A stretch of 64,000 nucleotides of DNA from Streptomyces minutiscleroticus (GCF_014650875.1 NZ_BMVU01000032.1:41992-105991), one strand, 5' to 3'. Numbered from the stretch's first letter, positions 1-10,084 are shown. The notes: generated from the letters alone by a model not told the origin. Program-made: numbers and translations.

Positions 1-759
1 CAGCAGCGCGCCGATGTTCAGCTCGCCCTTGGTGCCGCCCTGCATGCCGATGATCGCGAGCCGCCCGTTGGCGGCGAGCGCCATCACGTTGCGGTCGAGG
101 TACTTGGCGCCCATGTTGTCGAGGATCACGTCGGCGCCCGCGCCGTCCGTGGCGCCCCGGACCTCCTCGACGAAGTCCTGCTCGCGGTAGTTGACCAGGA
201 CGTCCGCACCGAGGTCGCGGCAGAAGTCCAGCTTCTCCTTGCTGCCGGCCGTGACCGCCACCTTCGCACCGAGCGCCTTCGCCAGCTGGATCGCCATGGT
301 GCCGATGCCGCTGGAGCCGCCGTGCACGAGCAGCGTCTCGTCCGGACGCAGGTGGGCGACCATGAAGACGTTGGACCACACCGTGCACGTCACCTCGGGG
401 AGCGCGGCGGCCTGCTTGAGGCCGACGCCCTCGGGCACGGGCAGCACCTGCCCCGCGGGGACGGCCACCTTCTCCCCGTAGCCGCCGCCCGCGAGCAGCG
501 CGCACACCTCGTCGCCGACGGCCCACCCGGTGACGCCGGGGCCGAGCGCGGCGATGCGCCCCGCGCACTCCAGACCGGGGTAGGGGGAGGCACCGGGCGG
601 CGGGTCGTAGAAGCCCTGCCGCTGCATCAGGTCGGCGCGGTTGACCGCACTGGCCACCACGTCGATCAGCACCTCGCCCTCGCCGGGCACGGGGTCCGGG
701 ACCTCCTGCCAGACCAGCTTCTCGGGACCACCGGGTTCGGGAATCGTGATCGCGTACAT
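1..759 (-). CDS. NAD(P)H:quinone oxidoreductase (MDR family), C-terminus beyond window
   Basis: Medium-chain dehydrogenase/reductase of the zinc-independent quinone oxidoreductase type, expected to pass hydride from NADPH to quinones or enals in the cytosol. The 253 visible codons begin MYAITIPEPGGPEKL, a typical start for this group. They contain the GroES-like half with the NRAD-MQRQG segment, then the Rossmann nucleotide-binding motif HGGSSGIGTMAIQLAKA. No catalytic-zinc cysteine cluster is seen. The 3' end (roughly 70 residues) lies left of the window. The gene faces away from the minisatellite tract. The family is clear but the substrate is not predictable. Confidence 0.9.
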   Translation of the reverse strand, partial: MYAITIPEPGGPEKLVWQEVPDPVPGEGEVLIDVVASAVNRADLMQRQGFYDPPPGASPYPGLECAGRIAALGPGVTGWAVGDEVCALLAGGGYGEKVAVPAGQVLPVPEGVGLKQAAALPEVTCTVWSNVFMVAHLRPDETLLVHGGSSGIGTMAIQLAKALGAKVAVTAGSKEKLDFCRDLGADVLVNYREQDFVEEVRGATDGAGADVILDNMGAKYLDRNVMALAANGRLAIIGMQGGTKGELNIGALL

Positions 760-988
760 GGGATCGACGCTACTCCTCGCCGGCGCCGGGACGGGGACGC
801 ACGCTGGCCCGCACGCGGGGACGGCGGGACGGACGGCCGGGACGCGGTCCCACGGGACCGGCGGACGCACGACGCACGACGCACGCGGGGCTGCGGGAAG
901 CGGACGGCTGACCGGGGGCGAGCCCACGGGTTCGGCGGACGCGCGCAGGCGGTGCCCCGGGGACGTTCCGCGGCACGGGTGGCGATGA

Positions 989-1087
989 GTTTCCGGCGCC
1001 GCGGAGGTCGCCTGGTCGCTCGGCTGGGCGGGCCTGTTCCTGCTGGTCTTCGGCCCGGTGACGATGCGGCTCTACAACCGGAAGTAG
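989..1087 (+). pseudogene. Remnant of an ABC-2 type permease C-terminus
   Basis: One frame of 32 codons ends at TAG 1085-1087 and reads as the tail of a DrrB-like ABC-2 permease: EVAWSLGWAGLFLLVFGPV, then TMRLYNRK. This is a final transmembrane helix followed by a short basic end. A stop (TGA 986-988) lies directly upstream in the same frame and no start or further permease sequence precedes it, so only a decayed fragment remains. The neighbouring tandem repeats suggest a deletion scar. Recognition rests on a short low-complexity helix, hence moderate confidence. Confidence 0.45.
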
Positions 1088-1120
1088 GCGGGGACGGCGA
1101 ACCGGGTCCGGCCCCGGCCG

Positions 1121-1218
1121 CGGTCCGGACCGCCCGTGGTCCGGACCGCCCGTGGTCCGGACCGCCCGTGGTCCGGACCGCCCGTGGTCCGGACTCGGCC
1201 GTGGTCCGGACTCGGCCG
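1121..1218. repeat. 16-bp tandem repeat (minisatellite)
   Basis: About five direct copies of GTGGTCCGGACCGCCC begin at 1136, 1152, 1168 and 1184, with a diverged 17-bp copy from 1201 and a partial copy on the left. Each unit contains the palindrome GGTCCGGACC, so the array could form serial small hairpins. No gene is credible here. Confidence 0.9.
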
Positions 1219-1238
1219 CAGGTCACAAGTCGTCGATC

Positions 1239-1376
1239 ACCGGGCGCCGGGCGCCGGGCGCCGGGCGCCGGGCGCCGGGCGCCGGGCGCCGGATGCTGGA
1301 TGCCGGATGCCGGATGCCGGATGCCGGATGCCGGATGCCGGATGCCGGATGCTGGATGCCGGATGCCGGGCATCGG
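1239..1376. repeat. 7-bp tandem repeats, two variants
   Basis: Roughly eight copies of a GCCGGGC-type heptamer run directly into about a dozen copies of ATGCCGG, two of them changed to ATGCTGG. The two variants share a GCCGG core, so the second block probably arose from the first by mutation and slippage. The spacer-free layout excludes CRISPR. Reading frames through it are artefacts of the 7-bp period. Confidence 0.9.
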
Positions 1377-1451
1377 ACGCCGGGCGCCGATCCCCAGCGG
1401 CTGGTGGCCGGTGGTCGGTGGTCGGTGGCCGGGCGTAGATCGCCGGATGTC

Positions 1452-2549
1452 TCAGTCCTGGCGCAGGGGACGGTGGTCGGGGGTGATCTGGCGGCTGGGG
1501 GTGGCCCGGACGATCGTGATCAGACGGTCCGTCAACTGCAGCTTGCCGACGGCCGGATCGTCGTACCCGAGCACCCGGTGCCCCCGTACGACGCTCAGCA
1601 CCAGGTCCTCGGTCTCCCGCACTCCGAGGCCGACCTCGGACTTTATGACCGGCCGCTCGACGACGTCCAGCCCGCTGCCCTGCTGGATCAGGTCCTCCAC
1701 GACCATGCCCGCGCTGGGGCTCAGCACCGAGAGGCCGAGCAGCCGGCCGGCCGCGCTGGCGCTGGTGATGACGGCGTCGGCACCGGACTGCCGCAGCAAC
1801 GGGGCGTTCTCCTCCTCCCGCACCGCAGCCACGATCTTCGCCCCGCGGTTGAGCTGCCGGGCAGTCAGGGTGACCAGGACGGCGGTGTCGTCGCGCTGGG
1901 TCGCGATGATGATCTGCCGCGCCTTGTGCGCCTCGGCCCGCTTCAGGACCTCGCTGCGGGTGGCGTCACCGATCACCCCGACGAACCCCTCCGCCGTCGC
2001 CGCGTCGATGACCTTGCTGCTGGGGTCGACGATCACGACCTGTTCCTTCTTCAGCCCGGCCGCACACACGGTCTGGATCGCCGAACGCCCCTTCGTCCCG
2101 AAGCCGACGACGACAGTGTGTTCACGCAAGGTGGACCTCCAGCGGTTCAGTCTCCATTCCTCCCGAGTGCGTTCGGTGAGGACCTCGAGAGTGGTGCCGA
2201 CCAGGATGATCAGGAAGAGCACCCGCAGCGGTGTGACGACCAGGATGTTGACGAGGCGGGCACCGTCGCTGACCGGTGTGATGTCGCCGTATCCCGTGGT
2301 CGAGAGAGTGACGGTCGCGTAGTAGAAGGCGTCCAGCAGGTCGACGGACTCGTCCGAGTTGTCGTTGTAGCCCTCGTGATCGGCGTAGACGATGAAGGCG
2401 GTCGCCACCAGCACCACCAGCGCCATGGCGAGGCGCTTGCCGACCTGCCGGATGGGACGTTCGACCGCTTTTTTCGGGAGTTCCACCCGATGGGTCACGA
2501 GATGCTCGTCCGCTTGGCGGGCGATGGCGTCATGGCCCGGAAGTTTCAC
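1452..2549 (-). CDS. Two-TM potassium channel with TrkA-N/RCK domain
   Basis: Inner-membrane K+ channel subunit of about 365 residues. TM1 spans about residues 40-56, the selectivity filter TTGYGD is at 84-89, and TM2 spans about 99-118. A cytosolic TrkA-N Rossmann domain starts near residue 143 (VVVGFGTKGRSA) and is followed by a TrkA-C-like end. Such RCK domains gate the channel by nucleotide or cation binding. I chose the GTG at 2549, with GGGGAG about 9 bases upstream; a GTG at 2558 is also possible but lies on top of that site. The gene ends in a GC-rich repeat area. A perfect parS palindrome overlaps the start region. Confidence 0.93.
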   Translation of the reverse strand: MKLPGHDAIARQADEHLVTHRVELPKKAVERPIRQVGKRLAMALVVLVATAFIVYADHEGYNDNSDESVDLLDAFYYATVTLSTTGYGDITPVSDGARLVNILVVTPLRVLFLIILVGTTLEVLTERTREEWRLNRWRSTLREHTVVVGFGTKGRSAIQTVCAAGLKKEQVVIVDPSSKVIDAATAEGFVGVIGDATRSEVLKRAEAHKARQIIIATQRDDTAVLVTLTARQLNRGAKIVAAVREEENAPLLRQSGADAVITSASAAGRLLGLSVLSPSAGMVVEDLIQQGSGLDVVERPVIKSEVGLGVRETEDLVLSVVRGHRVLGYDDPAVGKLQLTDRLITIVRATPSRQITPDHRPLRQD

Positions 2550-2556
2550 GTGAAAC
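2543..2556. promoter_or_regulatory. parS: parS site (ParB binding), perfect palindrome
   Basis: GTTTCACGTGAAAC, a perfect 14-bp palindrome identical to the core of actinobacterial and Bacillus parS. It overlaps the first codons and start region of the potassium channel gene. Position near oriC fits the clustered parS sites known in Streptomyces. Confidence 0.88.
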
Positions 2557-2571
2557 ACTCCCCGTTCGCGT

Positions 2572-4374
2572 TCATGTGCTGCATGCCCCGATCCCCGCCG
2601 TCGCCCACGGCAGATCGAGGATCTCCAGTTCCCGGCCGGGCCGGGCACCACCGGGCGGAACGACCGCCAGGGCGTCGGCCGCCGCGATGCCGCGCAGCAT
2701 GGCCGGACCGTTGTAGCGCAGCGGCACCGCCCGGTCGCCGCGCAGCGCGACGGGGACCAGCCGCGTGTCGTGCGGATGGCCGTGCACCACGTCCCGTACG
2801 GGCAGCGCGTACCGCTCCGGGGCGCGGCGTCCCGCGAGCGTACGCAGCAGGGGCTCGGCCAGGGTGAGCAGGCCGGAGACGGCCGCCAGAGGGTTGCCCG
2901 GAAGGCCGACGAGGTGCTGGTCCTCCCTGGTCCGGGCCAGCAGCATGGGGTGTCCGGGCCGCACCTCGACCCCGTCGACGAGCAGCTCGGCGTCCACCCG
3001 GCGGAGCGTGGGGTGGACGTGGTCGACAGGACCGGAGGCCGTTCCCCCGGTCGTGACGACCAGGTCGGCGCCGGAACCGGCGACGGCCCGGTGCAGCGCC
3101 TCGGCGTCGTCGCCGAGCCTGCGCACCGCGACGACGTCCGCGCCGAGCGCGCGCAGCCACGACGGCAGCATCGGCCCGAGCGCGTCCCGGATCAGCCCCT
3201 CGCGCGGCAGCCCCTCGGTCAGCAGCTCGTCGCCCAGGACGAGCACGTCGACGCGTGGGCGCGGGACCCCGGCCAGGGTGTCGTAACCGGCGGCCGCGGC
3301 GAGTCCGAGCACGGCCGGAGTGACCACGGTGTCGGCGGGCAGCAGCAGGTCCCCGGAGCGGCACTCCTGGCCGCGCGGGCGGATGTCCTGGCCGTGCGGG
3401 ACGTCACGCGTGGGATGCAGCCGCCCCATGGCGTCCATGGCGCCGTGCTCGCTGCGCAGTACGGCGGTGGCGCCCCGCGGGATGCGGGCGCCGGTGGCGA
3501 TCCGGACGGCCTCGCCGTCGGTGAGCGCCTCGGGCCCGGCCCGGCCCGCGAGCACGCCTTCCGCACGGACGGCCCAGGGCCCGGGCCCGGCCACCGCCCA
3601 GCCGTCCATCGCCGAGGTGTCGAACGACGGCAGGTCGGTGAGGGCGGTGAGGGGCGCCGCGAGGACCAGACCGAGAGCGTCCTGGAGCGGGACCACGACA
3701 GGCGTGCCGGGCGTACGGGCCGCGCGCCCGGCGACGGCACGGGCGTCGGGCCACGGGATCGCACGGTGGCGCTTCCCGCCCTTGCCGTGCTCGCCCCCCG
3801 CGTCACCCGTGCCGGAGGCGGCCCTCGCGTTCGTACCGTGGGCGGCCGATGCACTCGTACCGGAGGCGGCCGACGTGCTCGTGCCGTCGCCGGGCGTGCC
3901 GGAAGCCCCGTGCTCCTCCTGGCGTCCGGGGACGCCCTGGCTCCGGCCCTCCCCCTGCTTCCGGCCCCGCCCCTGCTTCCGGCTCCGTTCCTGTCCCGCG
4001 TCGCCGCGTTCCTGTCCCGCGACGCCGCCGGATCCGGCAGGGCCACGGCGGCGGCCGGAACCCGGCGCAGGCCCGACGGCGGTCCCGTCGTCCGGCTCAC
4101 GGCCACCGGCACCGGCACCGGCACCGGCACCGGCACCGGCCGACGGTTCCATGAAGCAGGTCCCGGATCCGGCCCTGGTCGGGTCGCTCCGTCCGCCGTC
4201 GGACGCCGGACCGGGCACGCCGCCGGACCGCCCGGCGGAAGCGGCCCCCGGGGCGGCCGTGGAGCCGGCGGGCCGTGCGGCGGTACCGCGCGACCGCGCC
4301 GCGTCCTCGTTCACCAGGGCGAGGACCTCGTCGACGTCCAGGTCGACGTCCTCGTACCGCCCGCCGGGGGTCAT
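2572..4374 (-). CDS. moeA: Molybdopterin molybdenumtransferase MoeA with long N-terminal extension
   Basis: Inserts molybdate into adenylylated molybdopterin in the last step of molybdenum cofactor synthesis. Of 600 residues, about the last 400 match MoeA: DTSAMDGWAV in the MoeA N domain, the MoCF domain motif VVTTGGTASGPVDH, and GLPGNPLAAVSG before the C domain. About 200 N-terminal residues are low complexity (Gly, Ala, Ser, Arg), including a GA repeat encoded by (GGCACC)n near 4105-4142; MoeA usually lacks this. The start ATG at 4374 overlaps the stop of the upstream MobA-like gene by 4 bp, so the two are translationally coupled. Confidence 0.93.
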   Translation of the reverse strand: MTPGGRYEDVDLDVDEVLALVNEDAARSRGTAARPAGSTAAPGAASAGRSGGVPGPASDGGRSDPTRAGSGTCFMEPSAGAGAGAGAGAGGREPDDGTAVGPAPGSGRRRGPAGSGGVAGQERGDAGQERSRKQGRGRKQGEGRSQGVPGRQEEHGASGTPGDGTSTSAASGTSASAAHGTNARAASGTGDAGGEHGKGGKRHRAIPWPDARAVAGRAARTPGTPVVVPLQDALGLVLAAPLTALTDLPSFDTSAMDGWAVAGPGPWAVRAEGVLAGRAGPEALTDGEAVRIATGARIPRGATAVLRSEHGAMDAMGRLHPTRDVPHGQDIRPRGQECRSGDLLLPADTVVTPAVLGLAAAAGYDTLAGVPRPRVDVLVLGDELLTEGLPREGLIRDALGPMLPSWLRALGADVVAVRRLGDDAEALHRAVAGSGADLVVTTGGTASGPVDHVHPTLRRVDAELLVDGVEVRPGHPMLLARTREDQHLVGLPGNPLAAVSGLLTLAEPLLRTLAGRRAPERYALPVRDVVHGHPHDTRLVPVALRGDRAVPLRYNGPAMLRGIAAADALAVVPPGGARPGRELEILDLPWATAGIGACST

Positions 4375-5498
4375 CCGGCGTCCGGGCCGCCACCGGCGCC
4401 CGCCGCACCGGGCGTCCCGCCGGGCGTGGGGTCGGTGCCGGGCGCGGAGCCGCCCCCGGAAGCACCCGGCGCCGTGCCGAGCCCGGCCTCGGCGGTGCCC
4501 TCCTCCGCCCAGCGCACCGCCAGCGCCATCGCCTTGCGGGCCGCCTCGGCCACGGCCTCCGGCCCGCCGCCGGCCCGTGCCGCCGCGTACCCGACGAGGA
4601 AGGTCGTCAGCGGGGCGGCCGGCCGCGCCACCCCGTGGGCGGCGTCGCGGGCGGTGTCGAGCAGGAGGGCGGTGTCGACGTCCAGGTCGATGCCCAGCTC
4701 GTCCTTGACTGCGGAAATCCATTCATCCAACACGTGCCCATGCTCCCTGATACGTTCCCGGGCGGCCGCGATGTCCTCCCAGGTGTCGCAGTCGAACGAC
4801 GCGACGGGGTCGGCGATGCGGGTGAGTTCGAGGGCACCGGTCAGCCGCCGCAGCGGCAGCCCGGTGAGACCGCCGTGCGCGGAGGCGAGCGCCGACAGTT
4901 CCCGGCGCAGCGCTCCGGTCCGGTACACGGCCACGAGCGGCTGGTCGCGTCCTTCGGAGTCGACGAGCAGGACGCCGTCGGCCGCGCTCCCCCGAAGTGC
5001 CGTCAGCAGACGCCGTACCGTTTCCTCTTCGAGGAACGGGAGATCGGCGGAGAGCACCACCGTGCGGTCGGCGGTGGTCCGCCGCAGTCCCGCGTCGAGG
5101 GCGGCGAGCGGCCCTGCGCCGGGCGGGTCCTCGCGCGCCCAGAGCACCGGGCGGGCGGTGTCCCTGGGATCGGCCACGACGACCGTCGTGGCGGCGTCGG
5201 CGCAGGCCGCGAGCACCCGGTCGAGCAAAGCCCGGCCGCCGACGCGCACGCCGGGCTTGTCCGCCCCGCCGAGCCGCCGCGCGGCGCCGCCGGCCAGCAC
5301 CACCGCGTCGTAACCGCCGGGCGCGTACGGGACGTCGGCGCCACGGGCACGATCGGTGTCGGCGGTGCGGGCGCCGCCGGTGCCGTCGCCGGCCGCGGGC
5401 CCGGCGCCGCGGACGCCGTCGGCACCTGGCACCGTCGCGGACACGGCGTCGCGGGCACCGGTCCCCCGACGCGCGTCCGGGCTCTCGTACGCGGTCAC
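4371..5498 (-). CDS. mobA: MobA-like molybdenum cofactor guanylyltransferase fused to DUF6457
   Basis: The nucleotidyltransferase core begins near residue 64 with VVLAGGAARRLGGADKP, the LAGG-x-SxRMG-x-DK-like signature that binds GTP, and includes VVLSADLPFLEEE as the metal-binding segment. It would convert Mo-molybdopterin to the dinucleotide form. The last ~120 residues form a separate DUF6457-type helical domain (VLDEWISAVKDELGID onward) and then a Gly/Pro-rich tail. The first ~60 residues are low complexity, so the true start could be internal. It is coupled to moeA by a 4-bp overlap, which supports a cofactor role. Confidence 0.88.
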   Translation of the reverse strand: MTAYESPDARRGTGARDAVSATVPGADGVRGAGPAAGDGTGGARTADTDRARGADVPYAPGGYDAVVLAGGAARRLGGADKPGVRVGGRALLDRVLAACADAATTVVVADPRDTARPVLWAREDPPGAGPLAALDAGLRRTTADRTVVLSADLPFLEEETVRRLLTALRGSAADGVLLVDSEGRDQPLVAVYRTGALRRELSALASAHGGLTGLPLRRLTGALELTRIADPVASFDCDTWEDIAAARERIREHGHVLDEWISAVKDELGIDLDVDTALLLDTARDAAHGVARPAAPLTTFLVGYAAARAGGGPEAVAEAARKAMALAVRWAEEGTAEAGLGTAPGASGGGSAPGTDPTPGGTPGAAGAGGGPDAG

Positions 5499-5568
5499 CC
5501 CCCGAGTATGGGGTCCCGGCCGATCAATGCCACCCCCGGGTGCGGTCCGCCACTCCGGGGACTGTGTG

Positions 5569-7064
5569 TCACACCGTCCGCAGCAGCACCGCCGGTTGCT
5601 CCACGCAGTCCGCCACGTACCGCAGGAAGCCGCCCGCCGTGCCGCCGTCGCACACCCGGTGGTCGAACGTGAGGGACAGCTGCACCACCTGCCGCACCGC
5701 CAGCTCGCCCCGGTGCACCCAGGGTTTGGCGACGATCCGGCCGACGCCGAGCATGGCCGCCTCGGGGTGGTTGACGATCGGCGTGGAGCCGTCGACCCCG
5801 AACACCCCGTAGTTGTTCAGCGTGAAGGTCCCGCCGGTCAGCTCGGCCGGCGTCAGCGTCCCGGCGCGCGCCGCCCCGGTGAGCCGGGCGAACTCCGCAC
5901 CGAGCGACTCCGTGTCGCGCCTGTGCGCGTCCCTCACGACCGGTACGACCAGCCCCCGCTCGGTCTGCGCCGCGAACCCCAGATGCACCTCGTCGAGGTA
6001 CACGACTTCCCGGGCGTCCGTGTCGACCGTCGCGTTCAGCTCCGGGTGGCGGGCGAGCGCGGCGGTGCAGATGCGGGCGAGCAGCGCGATCAGGGGGACC
6101 TTCGGGCCGCCCGCCGCGTTCATCGCCTCGCGGGCGCGCAGGAGCTCCGTCGCGTCCGCGTCGACCCAGCAGGTCGCGTCCGGTATCTCGCGCCGGCTGC
6201 GCGACAGCTTGTCCGCGACGGCGCCGCGGACACCGCGCAGGGGCACACGGGTGCCGCGGACGGCCCCGCCGCCGGCACCGGCGTCAGCGGTGGCCGCGGA
6301 CGCGCCCGCCCGCGGCACGGCCGGGGTCTCCGGTACGGCCGGGGTCCCCTGCTGCACGGACGCGGTCCGTCCGTCGACGGCGGGAAGGCCCGTGGCGTCC
6401 GTGCCCGGTGCGCTCCCGGGCGCGGCACTCCGCGCGGTGCCGCCCCGGGCCGCCCTTTCCACGTCCGCGCGCAGGATGAGCCCGTCCGGTCCTGATCCGG
6501 CCAGCCGCCGCAGGTCCACACCGTGCTCGCGCGCCAGCCGCCGTACGAGCGGCGAGATCACCGGCACGGGGCCCTCGGCCCGCACCGGAGCGCCGGCCCC
6601 GCGGGGCGCGCTCCCGGTCCCGCCGCCCGTCCCGCGCGGGACGACGCCCGCGGCGCGGTCCGGCGACCGCGGCACGGGGGTCTCCGAGCCGCCCGCCGGG
6701 CCGGACAATGCGACGCGCACCCTCCGGCGCCGCGCGGGCGGCGCCGTCGTGCCGTACCCCACCAAAACGTTCCCGGAGCCCTCCGCCTCGGCCGCGGGCG
6801 CGGGGGCGGCGTCCTCCGGCTGTCCCACCGCGACGGTCAGCAGGGGCGCCCCCACCGGCAGCTCGGTCCCCTCGTCGCCGTAGCGGGCGGTGACCACGCC
6901 GCCGTACGGGCACGGGACCTCGACCATCGCCTTGGCGGTCTCCACCTCCACGACCGGCTGGTCGACCGCGACGACGTCGCCGACCTGCACCAGCCAGCGG
7001 ACGATCTCGGCCTCGGTGAGCCCCTCGCCGAGGTCGGGCAGCTTGAATTCGAGGACCTGGGCCA

Positions 7065-7065
<1 letters not shown>
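5569..7065 (-). CDS. bkdC: Branched-chain 2-oxoacid dehydrogenase E2 (dihydrolipoamide acyltransferase)
   Basis: E2 core of the complex that turns branched-chain 2-oxoacids into acyl-CoA, which in streptomycetes also feeds branched fatty acid and polyketide starters. The 498 residues begin with a lipoyl domain (KLPDLGEGLTEAEIVRW; lipoylated K45 in VETAKAM), then linker sequence, a peripheral subunit-binding domain (SPLVRRLAREHGVDL) and the acyltransferase domain ending in the catalytic DHRVCDGG motif (H469, D473). The start ATG overlaps the E1-beta stop. It is the last gene of a three-gene operon with no E3 gene. Confidence 0.95.
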
Positions 7066-8065
<1,000 letters not shown>

Positions 8066-8069
<4 letters not shown>

Positions 8070-9217
8070 CGTGCGGTCCCCTCCGGTGCGTGGTGGTCGG
8101 CCTCGGCGTCCAGCTCCGCCCGCAGCTGCGCCCGCTGCTCCAGGAGCTGGGGCGTCGGCTCGGCGTAGACGTGCGCGAAGAGCTCCCCGGGGTCGAGCTC
8201 CGGGTCCTGGTTCATGCGTTCGCGCAGGTCGGCGGCCATTTCCTCGGCCTCTTCGCGCACGGCCCGCATACCGTCCTCGTCGAGCAGTCCGCGCGCGGTC
8301 AGCTCGCGCTCCAGCAGCAGGATCGGGTCGTGCGCGCGCCAGGCCTCCACCTCGGAGCTCTCCCGGTAGCGCCGGTCGTCGTCGGCGTTCGTGTGGGCGT
8401 CCATCCGGTACGTGACGGCCTCCACCAGCGTCGGCCCGCCTCCCGCGCGCGCGTGGGCCACGGCCTCGGCGAGCACCTCGTGCACCGCCGCGGCGTCGTT
8501 GCCGTCGACCAGGCGGCCCGGCATGCCGTAGCCCACGGCCTTGTGGGCGAGGGAGGGGGCGGCGGTCTGCCGGGCGAGCGGCACGGAGATCGCGAAGCCG
8601 TTGTTCTGGACGAGGAAGACCACCGGGGCGCGCCAGACCGCCGCGAAGTTCAGCGCCTCGTGGAAGTCGCCCTCGCTGGTGCCGCCGTCGCCGACCAGGG
8701 CGAGCGCGACCACGTCGTCGCCCTTGAGGCGGGCGGCGTGCGCGAGGCCCACCGCGTGCGGGAGCTGGGTCGCCAGCGGCGTGGACAGGGGGGCGACGCG
8801 GTGCTCGCGCGGGTCGTAGCCGGTGTGCCAGTCGCCGCGCAGCAGGGTGAGGGCCTGGACCGGGTCGAGGCCGCGGGCGACGGCGGCCAGCGTGTCGCGG
8901 TAGCTGGGGAAGAGCCAGTCCCGCTCCTCCAGGACGAGGGCGGCGGCGACCTCGCAGGCCTCCTGCCCGGTGGAGGAGGGGTAGACGGCCAGGCGGCCCT
9001 GCTTGGTCAGGGCGGTCGCCTGCGCGTTGTAGCGGCGGCCGCGCACCAGCTCCGCGTACAGCCGGCGCAGCAGGGCCGGGTCCGCCCCGGCGGCCGCCCC
9101 GGTGCCCAGCACACGGTGCGGCAGGGCGTCGGGCAGCAGCGGCGCGGGGTCGGTGCGGGGCTGCCAGGCAGGCGGCGGGACCGGCCGATGCGCGTCCCGC
9201 TGCTCCATGACCGTCAT
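8066..9217 (-). CDS. bkdA: Branched-chain 2-oxoacid dehydrogenase E1 alpha subunit
   Basis: First gene of the operon, 383 residues. It carries the thiamine-diphosphate motif GDGGTSEGDFHEALNFA and then NNGFAISVP, typical of E1 alpha; phosphorylation-loop-like YRMDAHTNADD follows. A strong GAGGTG ribosome site lies upstream of ATG 9217. A 175-bp divergent region separates it from the Lrp gene and holds a PaaR-type palindrome near the likely promoter. Substrate assignment to branched-chain rather than pyruvate dehydrogenase rests on E1 alpha/beta architecture and the absence of an E3 gene. Confidence 0.94.
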
Positions 9218-9277
9218 GACGGCACCTCCTCGTGGGAGCGGCTGTGGGAGGCATGTCGGGTGTGACGCGCCTCACCT

Positions 9278-9291
9278 ACCGATTGTTCGGT
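9278..9291. promoter_or_regulatory. PaaR/TetR-type operator in the bkd-lrp divergent region
   Basis: ACCGATTGTTCGGT has ACCG and CGGT half-sites separated by 6 bp. It matches, apart from one central base, the site at 12243-12256. The half-site arrangement resembles the core known for PaaR regulators. It lies about 60 bp upstream of bkdA, where a repressor could block transcription. Assignment to the TetR protein of this window is inference. Confidence 0.55.
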
Positions 9292-9320
9292 CGTCGGCAC
9301 ATTTTGGCTACAGGCGCCTC

Positions 9321-9352
9321 CAGGCTGTGGACAAACGGTTCTCCACAGCCTG
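9321..9352. promoter_or_regulatory. Inverted repeat containing two facing DnaA-box-like 9-mers
   Basis: CAGGCTGTGGA and TCCACAGCCTG form an 11-bp perfect inverted repeat around a 10-bp spacer. The arms contain TGTGGACAA (9326-9334), a perfect streptomycete DnaA box, and TTCTCCACA (9339-9347), a weaker one. It sits 40 bp upstream of the lrp start, so it could instead be the Lrp autoregulatory site. Confidence 0.5.
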
Positions 9353-9392
9353 GTATGGACGCAGTACGTCCATGGCGGAGAGGCGGGGGCGC

Positions 9393-9902
9393 ATGGCAGC
9401 TGAACAAATGGCCGACGGCGGCGGGACCGACCGCGCCGAGCCTCCCGAAGCCCCGGCCCGGCCGCTGGACGACATCGACCGGGACATCCTGCGGATGCTC
9501 CAGGCGGACGGGCGCGCCTCGATACGGTCCGTGGCCGAACGCGTCCACGTCTCCCGGGCCAACGCCTACGCGCGCATCAACCGGCTCATCGAGGACGGCG
9601 TGATCCGCGGCTTCGGCGCGCGCGTCAACCACGAGCGGGCCGGGAAGGGCGCCGCCGCGTACGTCACGCTGAAGATCGTGCAGAACTCCTGGCGCACCGT
9701 GCGCGACCGGCTGCGCGCACTGCCCGAGGTGGCTCACATCGCCCTGGTCAGCGGCGACTTCGACGTCCTGCTGCTGGTGCACACGCCGGACAACAGAACC
9801 CTGCGGGAGCTGGTGCTGACCCGGCTGCAGGCGATCCCGGAGGTGCTCGGCACCAGAACGCTGCTGGTCTTCGAGGAGGAGGACGTGGAGCCACCGGACT
9901 GA
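9393..9902 (+). CDS. Lrp/AsnC family transcriptional regulator
   Basis: 169-residue regulator with an AsnC-type helix-turn-helix (DDIDRDILRMLQADGRASIR through SRANAYARINRLIEDGVIRG) and a C-terminal RAM ligand-binding domain (YVTLKIV, GDFDVLLLVHTPD). It is divergent from bkdABC, the classic arrangement for an amino-acid-responsive activator (compare BkdR of other bacteria). I start at ATG 9393, preceded by GGCGGGG; an in-frame ATG at 9372 lacks a ribosome site. Probable control of bkd by branched-chain amino acids is inference from position. Confidence 0.92.
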   Translation: MAAEQMADGGGTDRAEPPEAPARPLDDIDRDILRMLQADGRASIRSVAERVHVSRANAYARINRLIEDGVIRGFGARVNHERAGKGAAAYVTLKIVQNSWRTVRDRLRALPEVAHIALVSGDFDVLLLVHTPDNRTLRELVLTRLQAIPEVLGTRTLLVFEEEDVEPPD

Positions 9903-10084
9903 CCACTGCGCCGCACCGCACCGGCGGGACGCACCGGCGGGAGCCGCCCGGCCCGCGCCGAGGGCGGCCGGCGCTCGGCCGTCGGCGACCGACAGCCGAC
10001 GACGACAACCGGTAACCGGTGACAGCAGCCGGTGATCGACGACAGCAGCCGGCAACCGGTGACCGGCCGCCGGTGAGCGACGGC

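Noticed and set aside
1121..1376. Possible CRISPR array
   Set aside because: Repeats of 16 and 7 bp are contiguous with no unique spacers and no cas genes nearby.
2770..5313. 847-codon plus-strand frame opposite moeA-mobA
   Set aside because: Shadow frame; the minus strand has conserved MoeA and MobA motifs.
9903..10084. Short CCGGTGA/ACCGGTAACCGGTGA repeats
   Set aside because: A small GC-rich repeat patch between convergent genes; no clear hairpin terminator or operator could be defined.
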